A stretch of 64,000 bases of DNA from Paenibacillus sp. CAA11 (GCF_003060825.1 NZ_CP028922.1:3517001-3581000); one strand, 5' to 3'. Positions 16,501 through 24,271 are shown, numbered from the stretch's first letter. The notes: generated by a model from the letters alone, not told the origin. Program-made: numbers and translations.

Positions 16501-17415
16501 CAGCTCACGTACAATTGAACCAGGAGCCAAATGCAGGGAAGACAGTGCTTGTGGAGCCAGATGCTTGCCGGTCACAGAGCCCTCCTGCAGCTTGGAGCCC
16601 GTTACAGCTCCGTCCCTTAGTTTGGAGGTTGTCACCGACTGTTCGGCCAGCTTGGAGTGATCTACCGATTCGTTAGCCAGGTGAATGGTCTGCACTGCGC
16701 CGCTCCCGATCTTTTGGGAGGTGATGGAATGATCCTGCATAAGCTCAGGCGTGATGATCCAGTTGCTTAGATGGCGTCTTTCAATGGCACCGTCAGCCAG
16801 CTTCTCGGCACCAATGGTCTTGTCGGCTAACTTGTCAGGTGTGATCGAGCCATCCTTGATCTTCATCCCGTCAATAGAGCTGTTAGCCAGCTTGCTTCCT
16901 TGCACAGTTCCTTCCACTAGGTGACTGCCTGTAATTGCATTCTCAGCAATCTTAGCAGAAGTGACCGCTTCATCTGCCAGCTTGATGGAGGTTACCGCAT
17001 AATCGGCCAGCCACGCGGTGCCTACCGTGCCTTGTTTGAGCCGGGAAGCATCAATCGTATAAGGAGCAATCTTGTCACCGGTTACCGATGCTTCAGATAA
17101 ATCATCCGTATATATGATCGCCGTGGGTCCGGTAGGCGTCTTTCTAAGCTGAAGACGCTCATTCACTTCCTTGCGCGACTGCTCTTCCTGTGCGGGCTTG
17201 ATCTCTTCCGGGGGAACGCTCTGTTCCATCACGGGAGCTTTCTCTTCCTCCACCTTCTCCTCTACAGGAGGGGCAACAGCCTGGTGGAGGCTTACCTCGC
17301 TTTCGGTTTCGCGGGCCTTCTCCTTATAATTTTCAAGCAGTTGAAGCTCGTCAAAAGAAGCATGGTAACGAGGCTTCGTTACCTTTACGGGTTTGGTTAC
17401 TTTCGCCTTCTTCAA
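10537..17415 (-). CDS. Giant decapeptide-repeat protein with WIAG-type tail
   Basis: 2,292 residues from TTG 17415, which has AGAGGAGAG upstream; an in-frame GTG at 17481 has no ribosome site. There are three parts. A basic then Glu/Pro-rich head (about residues 1-108) has no signal peptide. About 209 tandem decapeptides follow, loosely [SA]V-x3-HLA-x-G, without a length change. A tail of about 93 residues (TVSFEETF ... YGFVSWIAIGN) resembles small beta-sandwich tails of phage fibres and WIAG-tail proteins. From about residue 685 to 2125, fourteen G[LI]LP-x2-G[IV] anchors mark a 110-residue higher-order repeat. The periodicity suggests a beta-helix or beta-solenoid rod, perhaps a spore or cell-surface filament. 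Function unknown; an H-type lectin-like tail is inference. A CATATGATG box upstream hints at a sporulation sigma factor. Confidence 0.85.
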   Translation of the reverse strand: MKKAKVTKPVKVTKPRYHASFDELQLLENYKEKARETESEVSLHQAVAPPVEEKVEEEKAPVMEQSVPPEEIKPAQEEQSRKEVNERLQLRKTPTGPTAIIYTDDLSEASVTGDKIAPYTIDASRLKQGTVGTAWLADYAVTSIKLADEAVTSAKIAENAITGSHLVEGTVQGSKLANSSIDGMKIKDGSITPDKLADKTIGAEKLADGAIERRHLSNWIITPELMQDHSITSQKIGSGAVQTIHLANESVDHSKLAEQSVTTSKLRDGAVTGSKLQEGSVTGKHLAPQALSSLHLAPGSIVRELLAGQCIGSEELEKGAVSSRHLSDQSIMSHHLAPDTVESSHIRSSSISDRHIGAGEITTRHLADRSILSTKLADQSVGTSHLIEQSVTSSKIADQSILPHKISDEAVMSRHIAKASIQGDRISPAAVSGTHIQHGAVHEEHLAISSVNDRHLQDAAVKSGSIEASAVQDYHISKQSVGEYHLKSGAVTSSKLADGAVNADKIAQEAVNGSKLAKGSVTNGHIAFGSVHEHHLAEDSVSGAALQAGAVTSLHIEPGAINEEHIQHNSIGTAALRPGSVTGDILKAGSVQENHLTEGSVFSFHLQDHAVTSLKLSPESVSTDKLNDLAVTSPKIADGAVRSHHLTESSVEAAHLAPGSVGKAHLQEGIIAFHHITDELAITGLLPKDGIRGEQLRPDSLGRFHLRQGAVDGEVLQNDAVGPEHIQAGAVTARQLAEKSVGERQLADESVSARHLKAGSIERYHLASDSVGALQLQAGAVALPHLSEELITNGLLPKGGIQGPHVRPDSLGRTHLQKGAVDGEVLQDSAVGTGHIRPGAIESQHLSDLSVQEQHLADGAVTTRHVEAGSIEKIHLASDSVGAMQLQAGAVSLPHLSEDLLTEGLLPQEGINSDHIVPGSIGQHHLQPNAVDSHILQKHAVTSEHLQPGSVESDHLAEGSVTDQHLADGAVSSQHLSPESVGPEHLSANAVGSRQLQPGAVSLAHFTESLIVGGLLPKGGITGAHIRPDSLTGQHLQDQSVDGNVLQHEAVSSQHIEPGAIHAVHLTDETIERRHLSKELAEEGILPQAGVHGNQICYNSLGREHLKASAVDGEVIQPAAVGSQHIRPESISSEHLVHGSVAEEHLAEGAVHAQHLADEAVKQEHLSAGSVGASHLQAEAVEEYHLSEELLEKGILPRGGIQGAHLVTGSIARTHLQADAVDENVLQSGAVGSQHIRPESVSSEHLVHGSVAEEHLAEGAVHAQHLAEEAVKQEHLSAGSVGASHLQAGAVEEQHLSEELLEKGILPRRGIQGSHLVEGSIDRTHLQADAVDETVLQSGAVGSQHIRPESVSSEHLIHGSVAEEHLSEGAVHAQHLADEAVKQEHLSAGSVGGGHLQAGAVEEQHLSEELLEKGILPRRGIQGSHLVEGSIDRTHLQADAVDETVLQSGAVGSQHIRPGAISSEHLTEGSIHDLHLTEGAVNSRHLAAESVKRQHLSAGSVGGSQLQAEAVEWRHLSEELIMNGLLPMDGVTGAHLQKGTLGRAHLQAGSVDEIVLQSEAVGPQHIQLGAVDSAHLAEGSVTDLHLSEGAVNSQHLAGEAVKQEHLSVGSVGGVQLQAEAVEEQHLSEELLEKGILPRGGITGVHVAPDSIGRTHLQAGSVDETILQGGVVGSQHIQAGAIDAAHLAEGSINDLHLSEGAVNSQHLAGEAVKQEHLSVGSVGGSQLQAEAVEEQHLSEELLEKGILPRGGITEAHIVQGSIGRTHLQAGSVDETALQNGAVGSQHIQPGAVSFEHLAEGSIIDLHLSEGAVNSQHLVEEAVKQEHLSVGSVGGSQLQAEAVEERHLSEELLEKGILPRGGITEAHIVQGSIGRTQLQAGSVDETVLQNGAVGSQHIQPGAVSFEHLAEGSIIDLHLSEGAVNSQHLVEEAVKQEHLSVGSVGGSQLQAEAVEERHLSEELLEKGILPRGGITESHIVQGSIGRTQLQAGSVDETVLQNGAVGSQHIQPEAISFEHLAEGSIGRTQLQAGSVDETVLQNGAIGSQHIQPEAISSEHLAEGSVTDLHLSEGAVNSQHLTAESVLRQHLSAGSVGGSQLQAEAVDRKHLSEELIMNGLLPMDGITGSHLQKGSIDRSHLQYQAVDGDILKLDAVGPDHIQLSAIGSQHLAEQSVTSSHLTEGAVGSAQLQEKSVELKHLAISPVQSCRERPTMQQFGMTVFLFPDDENKSEVTVSFEETFADAHYAIVAMTNQASVHASLKTRHPGAATLELTRQPGSTENYGFVSWIAIGNQEV
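10819..17088. repeat. 30-bp tandem coding repeat, about 209 units
   Basis: The 30-base register is kept without insertion or deletion over about 6.3 kb: bases in the same phase recur at the start of every 60-base line. Conserved positions within a unit encode His-Leu and the Gly/Ala-Val junction. All of it lies inside the giant gene. Confidence 0.9.
11071..15390. repeat. 330-bp higher-order repeat inside the giant gene
   Basis: The codons for the GLLP/GILP anchor recur at 11071, 11521, 11851, 12181, 12511, 12841, 13171, 13501, 13831, 14161, 14371, 14701, 15031 and 15361. The step is 330 bases except 450 (an added 120-bp duplication) and 210 (a missing 120 bp). Units 11521-11850 and 11851-12180 differ at only 8 bases by my count, so some units are recent copies. 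Confidence 0.88.
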
Positions 17416-17450
17416 AACCGTTCTCTCCTCTCTCAAGTGCCCTCTTGTGG

Positions 17451-17459
17451 CATCATATG
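17451..17459 (-). promoter_or_regulatory. Possible sporulation-type -10 box for the giant gene
   Basis: CATATGATG on the minus strand is one base off the SigK-type CATA-N3-TA and lies about 20 bases before the ribosome site. The upstream -35 region offers only ACAACC. No sigma-A promoter is evident between the rplY terminator and the gene. Confidence 0.25.
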
Positions 17460-17515
17460 CAGGAGGATAGGCGGTTGTCACCGTTTTACTGCGCAGATTG
17501 GACTTCCAATTAAAC

Positions 17516-17546
17516 TCAAAAAAACGGATCCCTTCGGGGATCCGTT
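17516..17546 (-). terminator. Terminator of rplY
   Basis: AACGGATCCC and GGGATCCGTT form a 10-bp stem with a 4-base loop, followed by seven T on the minus strand. Confidence 0.9.
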
Positions 17547-17579
17547 AGATCACTGCCGCTTATCCAAACGGCACAAATT

Positions 17580-18203
17580 TTATTTCGCTTCTTCAGCGGC
17601 CTCTTCTTTAGCTGCTTCGGCATCTTCAGTCTCCTCAGCGGATTCAGCTGCACGTGTGAGCACAACAGAAGCCAACAAGCTGTCCTCTGAGGAAATTAGG
17701 CTGACTCCTTCCGGAAGCTGCACGTCTGCTGCAGTCAGCTTGTCCCCAACCTGAAGCGCGGTGATGTCCACATCGATTCCGGCTGGAAGCTGATCCGGCA
17801 AGCCCTCAACCTCAAGCTCAGTTTCCTGAAATTGCAGGATTCCTCCAGTCTTCGTACCCTCTGCTGTACCGTTATAATGAACGGGAATTTTAACGCGGAT
17901 CGGCTTGTTGCGGGATACATGCTGGAAGTCAACATGGACAACCCGTCCGCCTCTCTGCTGAATTTCTTTGATAAGCGCCGGAAAGCCTTCGCCACCCGCC
18001 ACATTTAATTGAAAGAATTCGGATCTGCCGGTACGAGCCACCTTGGCAAGCTCCTTCTCATCCACATGAAGAGACTGACTGCCAATCTGTGATCCGTAGA
18101 TGACGCCTGGCACACGACCTTGCTGTCTCAGCTTACGCAGCTCCGCCCGCGTAGATCCTGTTCTTTTCTCAGCATTCAAAGTCACACTGTGTTCAGAACT
18201 CAT
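17580..18203 (-). CDS. rplY: Ribosomal protein L25/general stress protein Ctc
   Basis: 207 residues. The N-terminal L25 domain that binds 5S rRNA spans about residues 1-95 (LRKLRQQGRVPGVIYG is its signature). A C-terminal beta domain typical of the long Ctc/TL5 form follows, then an Ala/Glu-rich tail. In B. subtilis the ctc product joins the ribosome under stress. The ATG at 18203 is preceded by AAGGAGGT. It has its own terminator, so the giant gene downstream is a separate unit. No clear SigB promoter was identified. Confidence 0.93.
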   Translation of the reverse strand: MSSEHSVTLNAEKRTGSTRAELRKLRQQGRVPGVIYGSQIGSQSLHVDEKELAKVARTGRSEFFQLNVAGGEGFPALIKEIQQRGGRVVHVDFQHVSRNKPIRVKIPVHYNGTAEGTKTGGILQFQETELEVEGLPDQLPAGIDVDITALQVGDKLTAADVQLPEGVSLISSEDSLLASVVLTRAAESAEETEDAEAAKEEAAEEAK

Positions 18204-18318
18204 ACCGCAACGACCTCCTTAGAATTAACAACAAAAATAAATCAAGCGGCCAAGCATATCTTGGGCCATAGTATTTATTTACCCAAAAATCCCCTTTATC
18301 TTTCACTTTTTTAATCAA

Positions 18319-18346
18319 TTCATGCATTTTTTACACTGCGTTAACA
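18319..18346 (+). promoter_or_regulatory. Candidate PhoP box upstream of ppk
   Basis: TTCATG, TTTACA (18330-18335) and TTAACA (18341-18346) are spaced by 5 bases each, giving the 11-base period of Bacillus PhoP direct repeats. The last two fit the TT[ATC]A[CT]A pattern; the first is degenerate. They are on the ppk strand, about 120 bases before its ATG. Confidence 0.45.
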
Positions 18347-18393
18347 AAACCAACCCCCTCTCTTTGTTTCTTCCTCGTAAAATAAGATTAGTT

Positions 18394-18433
18394 ATATAGA
18401 ATGAACTAAAGAAAATTTAAGTTTTAAATCTTA
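18394..18433. repeat. Shortened MITE-like element, copy B
   Basis: ATATAGAATGAACTAAAG (18394-18411) is identical to one end of copy D. The opposite end is reduced to an AGTTTTAAATCTTATAA stretch that only loosely matches the other terminal repeat, and the core is missing. It ends about 30 bases before the ppk start. Confidence 0.55.
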
Positions 18434-18466
18434 TAACCGCAGTACCATCATTCGGAGGAAGAAGCC

Positions 18467-20563
18467 ATGACTAATTTGGAAATCAAAGAAAGCGGATCAA
18501 GATATATTAACCGTGACTTAAGCTGGGTCGAGTTCAACTGGAGAGTGCTTCAAGAAGCCCAGGATCCCGAGACTCCGCTGCTGGAGCGAGCCAAATTCCT
18601 ATCCATTGTATCCAGCAATCTAGATGAATTTATTAGTGTTCGAGTAGCCGGAATTCAAGATCAAATCCGAGCAGGATATACCAAGAAGGATTTTACAGGC
18701 TATACGCCGGCTGGATTATACAAACGGCTCATTGGCAGAATTAATAAAATGGTAGCCGCCCAGTATCGGACCTTCAGGGACATTACGAAGCAGCTGCATA
18801 AAGCGAATATTCAATTTCTTGATTATGAGGATCTCAATACCACACAGCGAAAAGCCATGGATACTTATTTCCATGATATTGTGTTTCCTGTGCTCACGCC
18901 CATGGCGGTCGATCAGAGCCGCCCTTTCCCGCTCGTCCATACCCAATATGTCTACTTGGCGGTCGTTCTACAGAAAGAAGGAGGAGAAGCTGAGGAAGAG
19001 CCCTATTTTGCCGTAGTGCAAATTCCTAGCAATTTATCCCGGCTGTTGCGGCTGCCCCGCCACTCGAATAGCAAGAAGCAATCCTTCATGCTGCTGGAAG
19101 AGCTGATTAAGCACCATATCCATACGCTCTTCAGCGGGTATCTTCCACTTGCTGTCCATGAATTCAGGGTAACAAGAAATGCTGACCTGACCATTGATGA
19201 GGAGGGTGCTGAGGATTTACTTGAAGAAATTGAAAAGGAGCTGCGCAAGCGCCGCTGGGGGGCTCCGGTGCGTCTAGAGATTCAGAAGGGATTTCATCCT
19301 TACGCTTTGGATCTGCTGCAAGAGGAGTTTGAGATTGAGGAAGCGGTATTTGAAATTGACGGTCCGCTCGACTTGACATTCCTATCCAAGCTTCCAGGGG
19401 AAGTAAAGACCTCCCCTAAGCTCAAATATCCGCCTTTCGATCCGCCTTATCCGCAGGAGTTTGCCAATGATGAGGACTTTTTTACAAGGTTAAGCCAGCA
19501 GGATGTTCTCGTATATCACCCTTATGAGTGCTTTGACGCGCTGACTGACTTTGTGGTACAAGCAGCCGAGGACCCTTCTGTTATGGCGATCAAAATGACT
19601 CTGTACCGGGTCAGCGGTAATTCGCCGCTGATTCAGGCGCTCGCGGATGCCGCTGAGTCCGGTAAGCAGGTTACCGTCGTCGTGGAGCTGAAGGCTAGAT
19701 TTGACGAGGAACGAAATATTGCCTGGGCAAGGAAGCTGGAGAAAGCCGGCTGCCATGTGGTATACGGCTTGGTCGGACTCAAGACCCATGCCAAAATCCT
19801 GCTGGTTGTCCGTCAGGAAGAGAAAGACCTGAAGCGGTACGTTCATGTCGGCACGGGCAACTATAACGATATTACAGCTCGGCTGTACACCGATATCGGA
19901 CTGTTTACTACCCATCCTGCTATAGGAGAAGATGCCTCCGAGCTGTTTAATTTGATCACGGGATACTCACACAGCCACCGATGGCAGGCCTTTACGATTT
20001 CGCCACTGGATATGATGGACAAGCTCCAGAGCTTGATCCGCCGAGAGGCAGAGCATGCGGCTGCAGGCCGTCCAGCTCGGATCATTGCCAAGATGAACTC
20101 TCTCTCCAATCAGGAGATGATTGATGAGCTATATGGTGCCTCTGCAGCAGGCGTTCAGATCGACCTGATCGTCCGGGGAGTCTGCTGCCTCCGCCCAGGC
20201 ATTGAAGGCCTCAGCGACCGAATTACCGTTAGAAGCATCGTGGATCGCTTTCTTGAACATTCGCGTATTTATTATTTTGAGAACGGCGGGCAGCCTGAGG
20301 TCTGGCTTTCCAGTGCAGATTGGATGACCCGGAATTTAACACGTCGTGTCGAGCTGATGTGCCCGATTTATGATCAGGGCATCCAGAACATGCTTATGCG
20401 AATTCTTCAGCTCTCCCTAGACGATAATGTCAAAGCCAAGGAGCTTGCAACCACCGGTAAATATGAAAAAGCGGAGGGCCATCCATCCCAGCCGCTCCGC
20501 AGTCAGTTTGCCGCCCTTCAGATTAATTCGTGGAAGTATCCTGAAAGCTCGCCTTTAATTTAA
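18467..20563 (+). CDS. ppk: Polyphosphate kinase
   Basis: 698 residues, PPK1 family, which reversibly transfers the gamma phosphate of ATP to polyphosphate. The N-domain (RYINRDLSWVEFN), the NLDEF motif and the two phospholipase D-like catalytic domains are all present. The phosphorylated His lies at residue 441 in LKTHAKILL, and the second catalytic His at 598 in LEHSRIYYF; HVGTGNYN and RGVCCLRPG are further family blocks. The ATG follows CGGAGGAAG. Upstream are a possible PhoP box and a shortened repeat element. Its last 41 bases overlap the converging exopolyphosphatase gene, so synthesis and breakdown of polyphosphate are encoded tail to tail. Confidence 0.96.
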   Translation: MTNLEIKESGSRYINRDLSWVEFNWRVLQEAQDPETPLLERAKFLSIVSSNLDEFISVRVAGIQDQIRAGYTKKDFTGYTPAGLYKRLIGRINKMVAAQYRTFRDITKQLHKANIQFLDYEDLNTTQRKAMDTYFHDIVFPVLTPMAVDQSRPFPLVHTQYVYLAVVLQKEGGEAEEEPYFAVVQIPSNLSRLLRLPRHSNSKKQSFMLLEELIKHHIHTLFSGYLPLAVHEFRVTRNADLTIDEEGAEDLLEEIEKELRKRRWGAPVRLEIQKGFHPYALDLLQEEFEIEEAVFEIDGPLDLTFLSKLPGEVKTSPKLKYPPFDPPYPQEFANDEDFFTRLSQQDVLVYHPYECFDALTDFVVQAAEDPSVMAIKMTLYRVSGNSPLIQALADAAESGKQVTVVVELKARFDEERNIAWARKLEKAGCHVVYGLVGLKTHAKILLVVRQEEKDLKRYVHVGTGNYNDITARLYTDIGLFTTHPAIGEDASELFNLITGYSHSHRWQAFTISPLDMMDKLQSLIRREAEHAAAGRPARIIAKMNSLSNQEMIDELYGASAAGVQIDLIVRGVCCLRPGIEGLSDRITVRSIVDRFLEHSRIYYFENGGQPEVWLSSADWMTRNLTRRVELMCPIYDQGIQNMLMRILQLSLDDNVKAKELATTGKYEKAEGHPSQPLRSQFAALQINSWKYPESSPLI

Positions 20564-22055
20564 GATCCCACAGCTTTTTGAAAATTTTCTGGGCCGTGTC
20601 CAGCTCCCTACACTCAATAAAGGGCTGGGCGCGGCTCTTCAGCTTAAGATGGAGCGTCTTGTTCTCCAGCTCGAACTGAACCTCTTCGATCATCCCCGTC
20701 CCGCTGGCATCCAGGGCTGTAGCTAGCAGAAGCAGGGCGCCGAGCTTTAGAACCCGATCCTCATCCCCTGGAGAGAACATATCCTTATATTCCGCAAAGC
20801 TGACCCGTTTCCCCTCATTTGCCCGAAACTCTGTGATCAGCGAGCATAGTGCAATCTCACGATGTGTAAGTCCGGTTAGAGGCGCATGAGTTAACCAATA
20901 CCTTGTATGTTTATCCGCATCAGGATAGCCAAGAGAACGACCCATTTTATACAGCATCGCGGCCGTATGGAGTACCCTCTTTTCGACAGGATCATCCTCC
21001 TTACTTAGGACCTTGCGCAGCTGCTGCGCATAATCGCTCACCCGCTGTAAATGCGCTGGCGGCTGAGTGGAATGGAAAAACAGCAAGGAAGCGATCTGTC
21101 TCTCGACCACCTGGTCGGCAGAAGGCATCTCAGCGCCAATCGTATCCAGCAGCAGGCCCTCTCTTAAGCCGGTTCCGCTAATCAGACAATATGTTGCTCC
21201 AATTCGGCCATAGATGGTATGCAGTATAATCAGACCCGGAACGATAATATCGGCCCGGCTCTTCGACAAACCCTCCATACGCTTGCGCTGCTCTAACGAG
21301 CGGGAGGCCAGTATTTTCATATAATAATCTATACTTTCCTCTGACAGCTCATAATGGTGTGTATTTCGCAGCGGATATTTGCGCCGCCGTTGGTCAAGCT
21401 TCCCTAACGCACGGATCGTGCCGCCAAGGCCGATCAAAGGTAGACCCGTATGACCCTTAAGCCAGGGCAAGCGGTCCAGTTCCCGCTCAACCCGGCTGCG
21501 CAGCTCGTGCGCTGCATCTTCCCCAAAGTCCACACCCTTCCCAAATTTCACATAGGAATTTACCGCTCCATAAGGCAAGGAGATACTGTGCTGAAGTGTG
21601 CGATCCTGAAAAAAAGTGATCTCCGTGCTTCCTCCGCCTATATCAATAATAAAACCATCCCTCACGCCTATGCTTGCCGCAACCCCTCGAAAGCCGAAGT
21701 AGGCTTCCTGCTCTCCGGATAGAAGCTCGATCCGAAGGCCCGTTCTATTATTCAGCAAAGCGACCACTTCCGCCGCATTGCCTGCATTGCGGATGGCTGC
21801 CGTTGCAGTAACTCGAACAATCCGGCAATGATAAACTTCAGCAATCTGTCTGAACTGGCTTAATACAGGAACGATGGTCAAGACCCCTTTCAGGTCCATG
21901 TCCCCATCCGGCTTTACCTTCTCGCTTAGCCTCGCTGATTCCTTGTACTCCTCAATTAGTCGATAATCCCCCTGCCTGCTTGTCTCATAAATGACAAGAC
22001 GAATAGAGTTAGAACCGATATCAATGATAGCTATGTGCTCCGATGCTTGCTTCAT
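20523..22055 (-). CDS. ppx: Exopolyphosphatase (Ppx/GppA family)
   Basis: 510 residues. The ASKHA ATPase fold begins with IIDIGSNSIRLVIYE, and GFIIDIGGGSTEITFF is the phosphate loop of the second subdomain. The Ppx/GppA core (about residues 8-310) is followed by an HD-like C-terminal domain (LHTAAMLYKMGRSLGYP) as in long-form exopolyphosphatases. It releases phosphate from polyphosphate ends, and may also act on pppGpp. The ATG at 22055 follows CAAGGAGACC. It converges on ppk with a 41-base overlap of coding ends, so transcripts from the two genes share antisense sequence. Confidence 0.93.
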   Translation of the reverse strand: MKQASEHIAIIDIGSNSIRLVIYETSRQGDYRLIEEYKESARLSEKVKPDGDMDLKGVLTIVPVLSQFRQIAEVYHCRIVRVTATAAIRNAGNAAEVVALLNNRTGLRIELLSGEQEAYFGFRGVAASIGVRDGFIIDIGGGSTEITFFQDRTLQHSISLPYGAVNSYVKFGKGVDFGEDAAHELRSRVERELDRLPWLKGHTGLPLIGLGGTIRALGKLDQRRRKYPLRNTHHYELSEESIDYYMKILASRSLEQRKRMEGLSKSRADIIVPGLIILHTIYGRIGATYCLISGTGLREGLLLDTIGAEMPSADQVVERQIASLLFFHSTQPPAHLQRVSDYAQQLRKVLSKEDDPVEKRVLHTAAMLYKMGRSLGYPDADKHTRYWLTHAPLTGLTHREIALCSLITEFRANEGKRVSFAEYKDMFSPGDEDRVLKLGALLLLATALDASGTGMIEEVQFELENKTLHLKLKSRAQPFIECRELDTAQKIFKKLWDLKLKASFQDTSTN

Positions 22056-22180
22056 ATCCTGGTCTCCTTGCCGATATTGATCTGATGCTTAAGGTATTGG
22101 TGTAAGTTATACTCTCTTCAATGTAGCCCATCCGTTTACAAAAATAAACCTGCAGCAGAACCTCTGAATCATCTGACTAC

Positions 22181-22216
22181 AAAAAAAAGCCGCTGTTCGG
22201 GTAAGAACAACGGCTT
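22181..22216 (-). terminator. Terminator of the pts operon
   Basis: AAGCCG-TTGTTC and GAACAGCGGCTT form a 12-bp stem with one mismatch, followed by eight T on the minus strand. It lies 75 bases past the ptsI stop. Confidence 0.88.
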
Positions 22217-22290
22217 GAGCGGAACAACCTCTTCCGCAGATTGAGTGTTGGATTAAGACTAAGAGATAAACTTAAACAACGGATCAGGTG

Positions 22291-24003
22291 TTACTCTTCG
22301 ATCGCGCGGACAAGCTCCACAACCTGTTCGGCTGTCTGCATTTCCAGCGCCTTCGCTGCCAGCTCCTGCATATCTGCTTTGGACAGCTTGGAGATTTGCG
22401 TACGCGCAGGCAGAATCGAAGTAGCGCTCATGCTGAACTCATCAAGACCGAGTCCAAGCAGAAGCGGAATGGCTGTAGAATCGCCTGCCATCTCACCGCA
22501 CATGCCGGCCCAGCGGCCTTCTTTGTGTGCGGCATCGATGACCATCTTCACAAGGCGCAGAATCGCAGGATTGTACGGTTGGTATAAATACGATACGCGT
22601 TCGTTCATCCGGTCGGCAGCCATCGTGTATTGAATCAAATCATTAGTTCCGATACTGAAGAAGTCAACTTCTTTGGCGAACTGATCCGCCAGCACAGCAG
22701 TCGAAGGAATTTCGACCATGATACCAAGCTGAATTTCATCGGATACTTCGATTCCCTCATTTACCAGCTTCGCTTTCTCTTCCAGCAGCAGCTCTTTAGC
22801 TTGGCGGAATTCATTCAGCGTAGCGATCATAGGGAACATAATGCGCAGGTTTCCATAGACACTAGCGCGCAGCAAGGCGCGGAGCTGAGTGCGGAAAATA
22901 TCGGTCTTATCGAGACAAAGACGAATTGCCCGGAATCCGAGGAACGGGTTCATCTCTTTTGGAAGGTCCAAATAAGGCAGTTCCTTGTCACCGCCGATGT
23001 CCAGTGTCCGCACGACAACCGGCTTGCCTTCCATCTTCTCAAGCACGGTCTTGTACGCATTGAACTGAATTTCTTCGGAAGGCAGCTTGTCGCGGCCCAT
23101 GTACAGGAACTCGGTACGGTAGAGGCCAACGCCTTCTCCGCCGTTCTCCAGAACGCCTGCCACATCATTAGGCGTACCAATGTTGGCCGCCAGCTCGACA
23201 TGCACACCGTCCTTGGATACGGTCGGTTGATCGCGCAGCTTCTTCCACTCTTCGCGCTGTTCCAAATACTTCTGCTGCTTGGTGCGATATTGCTCCAGCA
23301 GTTCGTCCGTTGGGTTGATGATCACTTTGCCGTCCAGACCGTCAACGATGATCACATCCCCATCTTTGACCTTGGACAGCACATCCTTCGTTCCGACAAC
23401 CGCCGGAATTTCCAGAGAACGAGCCATGATCGCGGAGTGTGAAGTCCGGCCGCCAATATTGGTCGTAAAACCCTTCACATACTTGCGGTTAAGCTGAGCT
23501 GTATCCGAAGGAGTCAAATCTTCCGCGATAACAATCACTTCACGGCTGATTTCCGCAGGGTTCACATAGTTCAGCCCCAACAGATGAGTCAGAATCCGCT
23601 TGGTTACATCGCGCATATCGGCAGCACGTTCTTGCAGGTACGCGCTCTTCATGTTCTCAAACATGGAAATGAACTGGCTAGCCGTTTCGTTCAGGGCAAA
23701 TTCAGCATTGACAGAATCACTCGTGATCTTCTCACGAACAGGATCAATCAATTCCGGATCATTCAGAATCAGCAAATGAGATTCGAAAATTTCCGCCTTC
23801 TTGGCACCAAGCTCCTGAAGCGTGCGCTCTTTGATCGCTTCAAGCTCTGCTTGCGACTTCGCCAAAGCTGCATCCAGCTTGGCGATTTCCGCAGCAGTAT
23901 CCGTTACCTGACGCTCATGAACCGTATAATCCGGATGCTCCAGCTTGAAAGCCTGAGCGATGGCTACCCCTGCAGAGGCAGCAATCCCTTCCAGCTTAAG
24001 CAT
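22291..24003 (-). CDS. ptsI: PTS enzyme I (phosphoenolpyruvate-protein phosphotransferase)
   Basis: 570 residues, the usual enzyme I length. The phosphoryl-carrying His189 lies in [17 protein letters not shown]. The C-terminal PEP-binding barrel shows [20 protein letters not shown] and the [14 protein letters not shown] signature. It takes phosphate from PEP and passes it to HPr. Its ATG overlaps the ptsH end by 8 bases (23996-24003), so the two are coupled. Last gene of glcT-ptsG-ptsH-ptsI, the same order as in B. subtilis. Confidence 0.97.
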   Translation of the reverse strand: MLKLEGIAASAGVAIAQAFKLEHPDYTVHERQVTDTAAEIAKLDAALAKSQAELEAIKERTLQELGAKKAEIFESHLLILNDPELIDPVREKITSDSVNAEFALNETASQFISMFENMKSAYLQERAADMRDVTKRILTHLLGLNYVNPAEISREVIVIAEDLTPSDTAQLNRKYVKGFTTNIGGRTSHSAIMARSLEIPAVVGTKDVLSKVKDGDVIIVDGLDGKVIINPTDELLEQYRTKQQKYLEQREEWKKLRDQPTVSKDGVHVELAANIGTPNDVAGVLENGGEGVGLYRTEFLYMGRDKLPSEEIQFNAYKTVLEKMEGKPVVVRTLDIGGDKELPYLDLPKEMNPFLGFRAIRLCLDKTDIFRTQLRALLRASVYGNLRIMFPMIATLNEFRQAKELLLEEKAKLVNEGIEVSDEIQLGIMVEIPSTAVLADQFAKEVDFFSIGTNDLIQYTMAADRMNERVSYLYQPYNPAILRLVKMVIDAAHKEGRWAGMCGEMAGDSTAIPLLLGLGLDEFSMSATSILPARTQISKLSKADMQELAAKALEMQTAEQVVELVRAIEE

Positions 24004-24271
24004 TCAGCTCTCCCAGCCCTTCGTTAATCATAACATCAGAGAGCGCTTGAATCGCTTCTGCTTCATTCTCACCTGTAGCAGAAAGAGTAATAGTGTCGCC
24101 CTTTTCAAGGCCAAGGGACAATACACCAAGAATAGACTTCAAAGTAACTTTTTTGCCTTTTGCTTCCGCAAAAGCTTCAGCACCTTTGAATTTATTAGCA
24201 GTATTCACCAGCGCAGTTGCTGGACGTGCGTGAATTCCATCTTCGTCAATGATTTTAAAAGTTCTTTCCAT
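23996..24271 (-). CDS. ptsH: Phosphocarrier protein HPr
   Basis: 91 residues. The active His14 lies in GIHARPAT, and the regulatory Ser46 in [11 protein letters not shown] is the HPr-kinase target that lets HPr act as a CcpA co-repressor. This marks low-GC Gram-positive carbon control. The ATG at 24271 is preceded by GAGAGGA. It lies 107 bases past ptsG, with a hairpin between them, and may also have its own promoter (TATACT near 24320) although no good -35 is visible. Confidence 0.96.
   Translation of the reverse strand: MERTFKIIDEDGIHARPATALVNTANKFKGAEAFAEAKGKKVTLKSILGVLSLGLEKGDTITLSATGENEAEAIQALSDVMINEGLGELNA

Noticed and set aside
10819-17088. 30-bp periodicity resembling a CRISPR array
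   Set aside because: The repeats are directly adjacent without unique spacers, are degenerate, and encode one continuous protein.
17416-17481. GTG start at 17481 for the giant gene
   Set aside because: No ribosome site precedes it, whereas AGAGGAGAG lies just before TTG 17415.
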